Assembly: GCA_036276235.1 (NCBI GenBank)
Contig: DATBDZ010000231.1
Span: 1 to 12,718 of the forward strand
Origin: JANWHF01 sp036276235
GTDB taxonomy: Bacteria > Planctomycetota > Phycisphaerae > Tepidisphaerales > Tepidisphaeraceae
Direction of reading: 5' to 3'
DNA: 12,718 bases
This document shows positions 7,427-12,718 of this stretch, piece by piece. The notes below the pieces were generated by a model, which did not search any database, was not told where the DNA came from, and saw only the letters and a list, made by a program, of their open reading frames with translations. Both the position numbers and the translations under genes were made by a program. The stretch's first letter is position 1, and every line of letters begins with the position of its first letter.

Positions 7427-7482
7427 GGGACGAAGGGACGAAGGGACGAAGGGACGAAGGGACGAAGGGACATAGGGACGGA
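7427..7482. repeat. 8-bp tandem repeat (GGGACGAA)n
   Basis: Five perfect GGGACGAA units (7427-7466) are followed by two variants, GGGACATA and GGGACGGA. The array begins 8 bases after the stop of the giant secreted-protein gene. Because 8 is not a multiple of 3, it stays open in several frames and creates false ORFs. A related array lies in inverted orientation at 7570-7593. Confidence 0.9.
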
Positions 7483-7569
7483 GGAAGCCAGAAGCGGGAA
7501 GCCAGAGACGAATGCAAAGACGCTGCGTAGCGGTCGGACCGAGGTCCACCTGTATTAGCACCGATGTGC

Positions 7570-7593
7570 TATGTCCCTCCGTCCCTCCGTCCC
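7570..7593. repeat. Inverted partner array (TCCGTCCC units)
   Basis: TATGTCCC followed by two TCCGTCCC units is the reverse complement of GGGACGGA, GGGACGGA, GGGACATA. It pairs with 7451-7474 with only two mismatches across a spacer of about 95 bp. The gap 7419-7698 holds no gene; apart from these arrays it contains a short GGACC..GGTCC-type stem near 7537-7550 and the ribosome binding site of the following gene. Confidence 0.75.
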
Positions 7594-7698
7594 TCCCACC
7601 TTGCACTTTCCGCTGTTTTTGAGGATACCTTCCCCGCCCGTCTGGGCAACGGCAATTTTCTCTCGGCACGCTTCTCTGGAAAACGAGGAAACAGACAA

Positions 7699-8853
7699 AT
7701 GGCTTCGACCACGCAGATCAATCAACTCCGCGCGGGGATCATCGGGACTGGGTTCATTGGGCCAGTTCACCTGGAGGCGCTGCGCCGCCTTGGTGTGCAA
7801 GTCGTCGCGCTCTGCGATGTGCCGACCAATGTCAAAGCGGCGGCGGCGAAGCACGGTATTCCGCAGGCGTTCGGCGATTATCGCGAGATGATGAAATCAC
7901 CCGATATCGATGTCGTTCATATCACCGCGCCCAATCGCTTCCACTGTGAAATGTCGCTGGCCGGGCTTGCGGCCGGCAAGCATGTGGTCTGCGAGAAGCC
8001 GCTGGCGATGAACACCGCCGAAACTGAGAAAATCGTGAAGCTCGCCAAGTCATCGAAGACGGTCTTCGCGGTCAACTACAACGTGCGCTTTTACCCGGCC
8101 GTGCTCGCGCTGCGCGATATGGTCGCGCGCGGCGAGCTGGGTGAGATCATCCATGTCAACGGAACCTATCTTCAGGATTGGCTCTTCAAGGACACCGACT
8201 ACAACTGGCGGCTGCTGCCCGAAGAAGGCGGCAAGCTCCGCGCCGTCGCCGACATCGGCACGCATTGGATGGATACGGTCTCGTTCATCCTCGGCGCGAA
8301 GATTAAATCCGTCTTTGCGGACCTCAACACCTGGCACAAAACCCGCAAGCGCCCGCTGGGCGAAGTGCAGACGTTTTCCAAAGCCGACACCGACATGAAG
8401 TACGCAACGTACCCAGTGAAGACCGAGGACTACGCCAACGTGCTGTTGCAATTCAACAACGGCGCGCGGGGAAATCTAGGCGTCTCGCAGGTGGCGGCCG
8501 GCCGCAAAAACTGCATCCGCTTCGAGATCTACGGCTCCAAAAAATCCGCATGGTGGTGCTCGGAAGAGCCGGAGATGCTGAACTTCGGCAATCGCGACGG
8601 AGCGAATGAAGTCGCCGTGCGAGGAACCGGAGCGTTCGGCCCCGGCCCGGCCGGCTTCATGGATTATCCCCCCGGCCACGTCGAAGGCTTCCCCGACACC
8701 TTTAAGATGCTCTTTCGCTCCGTCTACGGCGCCATCATCAACGGCGGTAAAGGAACGCCGCTTTACGCCAACGCGCAGGCTGGACATGAAGAGGTCGCCG
8801 TTTGCGAGGCGATTATGAAAAGCAATAAGGTAGAGGCGTGGGTGAAGGTCTGA
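7699..8853 (+). CDS. Gfo/Idh/MocA family NAD(P)-dependent oxidoreductase
   Basis: A 384-aa oxidoreductase of the Gfo/Idh/MocA family, which typically oxidises or reduces sugar or inositol-type hydroxyls with NAD(P). The N-terminal Rossmann motif is G16-T-G-F-I-G21 with HLEALRRLG after it. The cofactor/catalytic motif is E99-K100-P101-L (VVCEKPLAMN). The second domain begins with YNVRFYPA, and the conserved D185-I-G-T-H189 motif supplies the family's likely catalytic His. Length is normal for the family. There is no Tat or Sec signal, so it is cytoplasmic, unlike many planctomycete homologues. The start is the Met after GAGGAA (8 nt spacing); the 45 open residues upstream come from the TCCGTCCC repeat region and are not expected to be translated. 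The substrate cannot be told from sequence, and the neighbours give no clear sugar pathway. Confidence 0.92.
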   Translation: MASTTQINQLRAGIIGTGFIGPVHLEALRRLGVQVVALCDVPTNVKAAAAKHGIPQAFGDYREMMKSPDIDVVHITAPNRFHCEMSLAGLAAGKHVVCEKPLAMNTAETEKIVKLAKSSKTVFAVNYNVRFYPAVLALRDMVARGELGEIIHVNGTYLQDWLFKDTDYNWRLLPEEGGKLRAVADIGTHWMDTVSFILGAKIKSVFADLNTWHKTRKRPLGEVQTFSKADTDMKYATYPVKTEDYANVLLQFNNGARGNLGVSQVAAGRKNCIRFEIYGSKKSAWWCSEEPEMLNFGNRDGANEVAVRGTGAFGPGPAGFMDYPPGHVEGFPDTFKMLFRSVYGAIINGGKGTPLYANAQAGHEEVAVCEAIMKSNKVEAWVKV

Positions 8854-8885
8854 CCCGTGTATAATAGTCAAGCTTCACACGGGAG
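8854..8885 (+). promoter_or_regulatory. Candidate promoter with an inverted repeat spanning the -10 and the ribosome binding site of the Uma2 gene
   Basis: A perfect TATAAT lies at 8860-8865, in the 38-bp gap between the oxidoreductase stop and the Uma2 ATG. No convincing -35 is seen. A perfect 7-bp inverted repeat, CCCGTGT (8854-8860) and ACACGGG (8877-8883), encloses it. The left arm touches the first base of the -10 and the right arm overlaps the GGGAG ribosome binding site (8881-8885). In DNA it could be an operator. In read-through transcript from upstream it could fold and hide the ribosome binding site. Confidence 0.5.
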
Positions 8886-8891
8886 TCGTCA

Positions 8892-9515
8892 ATGTCTGCT
8901 GCAGGCTTAAAGGAACTGGTTGATCATCGCGCGATGTTGATGCCGATTACTGTTGATCAATACTACGAGATGATCGGGACCGGAATCCTTCCCGAAGGCG
9001 AGCCGTATGAGTTGCTTGATGGATTCCTCGTGCGCAAGGACCGGAGCAGGGAAGGGGAAGACCCAATGACTGTCGGAGATCATCATGCATGGGTAATTAC
9101 CATGCTCACCAAGTTGAATCCGAAATTCTCCCGGTTTGGGTGTTATTTGCGTCTGCAGTTACCGATTGAAGTTTCGCCGAACAGCGTGCCAGAGCCGGAT
9201 GGAGCAATCGTTGTGGGTACGGAAGATGATTATCGAGAGCAACGTCCAAGTGCCGCGGAGGTCACCTGCGTGATCGAAGTTTCCGACAGTTCGTTGCAGG
9301 TCGATCGCCTGACCAAGCAGCGGATTTACGCCAATGCCGGCATCCCGCAATATATCATTATCAATCTGCGTGATCTTGCGGTCGAGGTATATACCGCGCC
9401 GGCGGTTGGCAAAGGGCGCTATGGGAAAAGCGTAACGCTCTCCAGTGGCACGGTGGATTTTAGCGCCGGCCGAGGGAAGAAGCTTTCCGTCCCGCTCCGC
9501 AGTTTGCTGCCGTAA
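8892..9515 (+). CDS. Uma2 family (DUF820) PD-(D/E)XK nuclease-fold protein
   Basis: A 207-aa protein of the Uma2/DUF820 family, a restriction-endonuclease-like fold greatly expanded in cyanobacteria, Chloroflexi and planctomycetes, with no settled biological role. The N-terminal part shows the usual T-x-x-x-Y...YELLDG pattern (residues about 20-46). The nuclease-like core has D103 in EPDGAIV, E129 in VIEVSDSS and D138/K142 in the following helix (VDRLTKQRIYANAGIPQYIIINL). The usual acidic residues are thus present. GGGAG with a 6-nt gap precedes the ATG, and a TATAAT lies in the short upstream gap, so it probably has its own promoter. It ends 2 bp before miaE, with which it is likely cotranscribed. 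A functional connection to tRNA modification is not implied by the family. Confidence 0.9.
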   Translation: MSAAGLKELVDHRAMLMPITVDQYYEMIGTGILPEGEPYELLDGFLVRKDRSREGEDPMTVGDHHAWVITMLTKLNPKFSRFGCYLRLQLPIEVSPNSVPEPDGAIVVGTEDDYREQRPSAAEVTCVIEVSDSSLQVDRLTKQRIYANAGIPQYIIINLRDLAVEVYTAPAVGKGRYGKSVTLSSGTVDFSAGRGKKLSVPLRSLLP

Positions 9516-9517
9516 CC

Positions 9518-10132
9518 ATGGATGCCGACCTCCCGCTTCGATATCTCACGCCGCCGGCTTGGGCCGGGCAGGTGCTTGAGCGTCCGCTCGAATTGCTTAA
9601 CGATCACGCGCATCTGGAGAAGAAAGCCGCCACCAACGCGCTTGAGCTTCTCAATCGTTTCCCCGAGCCCAATCCGCCGGAGAACTGGGTGACGGCGATG
9701 ACCGCCATCTCGCGCGATGAGGTGGAGCATCTGGCAACCGTCACGCGCCTGCTCGCCCGGCGCGGCGGAAGGCTCACTCGCCAACACAGCAATCCCTACG
9801 CGGCACGCCTGCGCGATCTCGTGCGAAAGGGAGAGGGGACCAGCGAATTGGTCGATCGCCTCATGGTCAGCGCGCTGATTGAAGCAAGATCGTGCGAGCG
9901 ATTCCGCTTGTTGGCGGATCATCTGAAGGCCGACGGCTCCGATCCGACATTGGCCAAGCTGTATCACGCCCTCTGGTCGAGCGAGCATGGACACTATCGC
10001 ACGTTCATCCAGCTCGCCGAGCAGATTCAGGATGCGCCGCTGGTTAGCAAACGATGGGATGAGATGTTGGATGCCGAGGCAAAGCTGATCCAGGAACAGC
10101 CGCCGGGGGCGAGGATGCATAGCGGCGTGTGA
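9518..10132 (+). CDS. miaE: tRNA-(ms2io6A37) hydroxylase MiaE
   Basis: A 204-aa non-haem diiron monooxygenase of the MiaE family, which hydroxylates the isopentenyl side chain of ms2i6A at position 37 of tRNAs to ms2io6A using O2. The ferritin-like diiron ligands are visible: E34 in LNDHAHLEKKAA, E68 and H71 (EVEH), E122 in LIEARSCERF, and E156 and H159 (SSEHGHY). The IEARSCERF and SEHGHY blocks are characteristic of the family, and length fits the usual ~200 aa. The ATG is 2 bp after the Uma2 stop with no strong ribosome binding site of its own, suggesting translational coupling. It requires MiaA and MiaB elsewhere in the genome to make its substrate; neither is in this window. Its 3' end faces the redoxin gene with a 1-bp gap. 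Confidence 0.93.
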   Translation: MDADLPLRYLTPPAWAGQVLERPLELLNDHAHLEKKAATNALELLNRFPEPNPPENWVTAMTAISRDEVEHLATVTRLLARRGGRLTRQHSNPYAARLRDLVRKGEGTSELVDRLMVSALIEARSCERFRLLADHLKADGSDPTLAKLYHALWSSEHGHYRTFIQLAEQIQDAPLVSKRWDEMLDAEAKLIQEQPPGARMHSGV

Positions 10133-10133
10133 G

Positions 10134-11282
10134 TCACTTCGCCGCCTTCACTCCTTCTAGCTTTGGCTGCGGCGCGTAGGTGCGGCCGATGTAGGAGACA
10201 ATCGCCTTCTTCACTTCGACCGCGTCGAATCTGCCGGTGTGGCGATAGATCACCGTGCCGCCGGGGGCGATCAGCATCGTGTGCGGGACGGGGCCTTCCC
10301 ATTTTGGATCGAGCGCGTTCACGAGCGCGTCTTTTTGCTCGCCGTTGAAGATGTAGTTGGTCTCGGCGACGTGCAGATTCTGCAGGAACTTTAATGCTTT
10401 GGCCTTGTCTTCGATTTCGTCCATGCTGATGGTGACGACCTCGAAATCGCGCTTTCCGTACATGCGTTTCATGGCGACGAGGTCCGGAATCTCCTCGACG
10501 CACGGCCCGCACCAGGTGGCCCAGATGTTCACCAGCCGCAGATTCTCCGATTGATTCGCCGCGATCTTTTTCACGCCGGCGGCGTCTACTTCCGCCAGCG
10601 ACACCGGCTCCTGATCCCACTTGGCGATCGCCGTTTTGGCACTGTCGGTTTTGTCGATCCATTTCGTGGAGCAGCCGAAGACATGGGTCTTTTCGGTCGG
10701 CACCGGCTTGCCCGCCAACAGCGCATCCAACGCCTCGCGGGCATACTTCTGGTGAACCTCCTTCACCTCTGAATCGTCGATCGCGCCGACATAGCGCAGC
10801 TTTCGCTGCGAATCGAAGATGTAAATATGCGGCGTCGCCTGCACGCCGTACGCGAGGCTCACCGACTGCGTCTTCCCATCGTAGAGGTATGGAAACGTGA
10901 AATGATGTTCCGCCGCCCGAAGCTTCATCTCATCGAGTGAATCCGAATACTCGGTGTATCCCAGCTCATCCAGCCGGACGGCATTCGGGTCATTCGGGTT
11001 GATCGCGACGAGCTTCACGCCCTTGTTCTTGTAGTCGGCATCAAGCTGCAGCACGCGCTCCTCGTACGCCTGTGCGGTGGGGCAATGGTTGCAGGTGAAG
11101 AGGATCACCAGGATCTTCGCCTGATCGTATTCGTGCAGCGTGTGATTTTTGCCGTCGATGCCGGGCAGATTAAAATCAGGTGCGGCGGCGCCGATTTCCA
11201 GAGTCGTTACATCCGCGGCGCGAGAAATCGGACTTGCCAGCAGGAACACGCCAAGGAAAAGGAATGTGCAGCAGCGCTTCAT
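10134..11282 (-). CDS. Exported two-domain thioredoxin-fold protein (redoxin plus TlpA-like)
   Basis: A 382-aa protein with a Sec signal peptide (MKRCCTFLFLGVFLLASPIS, cleavage near residues 22-24) and two thioredoxin folds in tandem. The N-terminal redoxin/AhpC-TSA-like domain (about 28-195) has a C64-N-H-C67 site in ILFTCNHCPTAQAYE and the cis-Pro-type region GVQATPHIYIF. The C-terminal TlpA/ResA-like domain (about 225-372) has W-C258-G-P-C261 in WATWCGPCVEEIP and cis-Pro in GPVPHTMLI. It probably acts as a periplasmic thiol-disulfide reductant, possibly passing electrons between the two domains; the partner is unknown. GAGGT six bases upstream supports the start. It is divergent from msrP and converges on miaE with a 1-bp gap, leaving no room for a terminator. 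Two early cysteines (C4, C5) lie in the signal peptide; a lipoprotein signal is not convincing. Confidence 0.9.
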   Translation of the reverse strand: MKRCCTFLFLGVFLLASPISRAADVTTLEIGAAAPDFNLPGIDGKNHTLHEYDQAKILVILFTCNHCPTAQAYEERVLQLDADYKNKGVKLVAINPNDPNAVRLDELGYTEYSDSLDEMKLRAAEHHFTFPYLYDGKTQSVSLAYGVQATPHIYIFDSQRKLRYVGAIDDSEVKEVHQKYAREALDALLAGKPVPTEKTHVFGCSTKWIDKTDSAKTAIAKWDQEPVSLAEVDAAGVKKIAANQSENLRLVNIWATWCGPCVEEIPDLVAMKRMYGKRDFEVVTISMDEIEDKAKALKFLQNLHVAETNYIFNGEQKDALVNALDPKWEGPVPHTMLIAPGGTVIYRHTGRFDAVEVKKAIVSYIGRTYAPQPKLEGVKAAK

Positions 11283-11313
11283 AAGCGGACCTCGCCGGTT
11301 GGGGTTTCAACTC

Positions 11314-11319
11314 ATTTTA
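11314..11319 (-). promoter_or_regulatory. Possible -10 box of the redoxin gene
   Basis: The minus strand reads TAAAAT about 32 bases upstream of the redoxin ATG, in an AT-rich patch. This would give a leader of about 25 nt containing the GAGGT ribosome binding site. No clear -35 is visible at the expected distance. Confidence 0.3.
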
Positions 11320-11388
11320 GCCAACATTTTGAAAAAACGCCTGACTGAAGTTGCCGTCGGCAATTCTAATCAAGGATTCGAGGCTACC

Positions 11389-11464
11389 GTCATGCTGAGG
11401 TACTCCGAAGCATCTGGCCCGTTCGCGCAATCCAGCCAGATGCTTTGGGGTACCTCAGCATGAC
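11389..11464. repeat. REPIN-like hairpin element with two wobble-compatible changes
   Basis: The left arm 11389-11418 is identical to the other copies. The right arm 11435-11464 differs at two positions (CTTTGGGG instead of CTTCGGAG), around a 16-nt loop. In plus-strand RNA both changes turn Watson-Crick pairs into G-U pairs, so the 30-bp stem is preserved. It lies in the 275-bp gap between the divergent redoxin and msrP genes. Confidence 0.9.
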
Positions 11465-11515
11465 GATGTGCGAAGACGGTGACGATTGAAATCCAGCAAG
11501 AGGCTTCGTAACCAA

Positions 11516-11546
11516 TTGATCCAAAACCGCATCTATCCCGTATACT
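11516..11546 (+). promoter_or_regulatory. Candidate msrP promoter
   Basis: TTGATC (11516-11521) and TATACT (11541-11546) resemble -35 and -10 boxes with a 19-nt spacer, slightly longer than ideal. The -10 ends only 11 bases before the msrP ATG and no Shine-Dalgarno sequence is present in the gap, which suggests a very short or leaderless transcript. Confidence 0.45.
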
Positions 11547-11557
11547 GTTGAGCCGCC

Positions 11558-12538
<981 letters not shown>

Positions 12539-12561
12539 TTCGATGCCGCGCCTCGAAAACC

Positions 12562-12604
12562 ATCATGTCGAGGTATTCTGGAAATGCGGCGGGCAGTGCC
12601 CGCC
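12562..12604. repeat. Degenerate hairpin-arm remnant next to a GGCGGGCA palindrome
   Basis: Bases 12562-12582 match the first 21 bases of the REPIN-like left arm at 15 positions, and all six differences are transitions. This is followed by a perfect palindrome, GGCGGGCA/TGCCCGCC around one base (12588-12604). It lies 24-66 bp after the msrP stop. It could act as a weak transcript end, but there is no T run. Confidence 0.5.
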
Positions 12605-12661
12605 CTACGTGCCGCCAATATGTTCGCCGGAGTTTTTTGGAATATGTCACTCGCGACAACC

Positions 12662-12718
12662 GTCATGCTGAGGTACTCCGAAGCATCTGGCCGTCTCGGC
12701 CGAATGGGCCAGATGCTT
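12662..12718. repeat. REPIN-like hairpin element, cut by the window end
   Basis: A complete left arm (12662-12691, identical to the other copies) is followed by a 16-nt loop and the first 11 bases of the right arm (12708-12718), where the window stops. Together with 13-42 it shows that the repeat family continues beyond both ends of the window. Confidence 0.9.

Noticed and set aside
7373..7669. Minus-strand protein of about 98 aa rich in SSLRPFVP
   Set aside because: It is a translation of the 8-bp tandem repeat and its inverted partner; the periodic product reflects the DNA repeat.
10027..10662. 211-aa Arg-rich minus-strand frame overlapping redoxin and miaE ends
   Set aside because: It is out of frame with the redoxin gene on the same strand and crosses into the miaE coding region; composition is typical of shadow frames.

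Overview
The window looks like a chromosomal segment of a GC-rich planctomycete (Planctomycetota, possibly a Phycisphaerae-type lineage). This rests on a giant secreted protein that opens with an LEPR-XLL-like leader (L-E-K-R-V-L-L), a Gfo/Idh/MocA oxidoreductase, a Uma2-family protein, and intergenic spaces full of short palindromic repeats. The phylum is an inference. No rRNA or tRNA gene, CRISPR array or phage/IS module is visible.

Layout. Positions 1-1354 hold two overlapping minus-strand genes for unrecognised membrane proteins (328 and 104 aa). A gene-free stretch at 1355-1721 is a nested, roughly palindromic repeat complex. Next is a minus-strand PLP-homeostasis protein of the YggS/PLPBP family (1722-2507), with a promoter-like TATAAT and a strong ribosome binding site. 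Its upstream region (2569-2832) is a mirror-symmetric cluster of six GACAAGAATGTC hairpins. Then come a small secreted protein (2915-3400), a REPIN-like hairpin, a candidate terminator, and the 1209-aa secreted protein (3789-7418) built of about six PPC-like domains, a CBM6-like module and a C-terminal beta-rich domain. After an 8-bp tandem repeat follow a Gfo/Idh/MocA oxidoreductase (7699-8853), a Uma2 protein (8892-9515) and MiaE, the tRNA hydroxylase (9518-10132). These three are on the plus strand; Uma2 and miaE are only 2 bp apart. MiaE converges, with a 1-bp gap, on a minus-strand periplasmic double-thioredoxin protein (10134-11282). That gene is divergent from msrP (11558-12538), the Tat-exported molybdenum methionine-sulfoxide reductase. 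The window ends inside another REPIN-like hairpin.

How the genes fit together. There is no single large operon. The envelope-redox pair (two-domain redoxin and MsrP) is divergently arranged and could serve repair of oxidised periplasmic proteins. MiaE and YggS are housekeeping functions (tRNA modification, PLP homeostasis). The giant protein is probably a calcium-stabilised, carbohydrate-binding surface or extracellular protein.

The strongest unexplained signal is the repeat content. At least four repeat families fill most of the larger intergenic gaps. One has near-invariant 30-nt arms and variable 15-16-nt loops in five places. These repeats also create false N-terminal extensions on several genes, so starts here were chosen from ribosome binding sites and family alignment rather than longest ORF.
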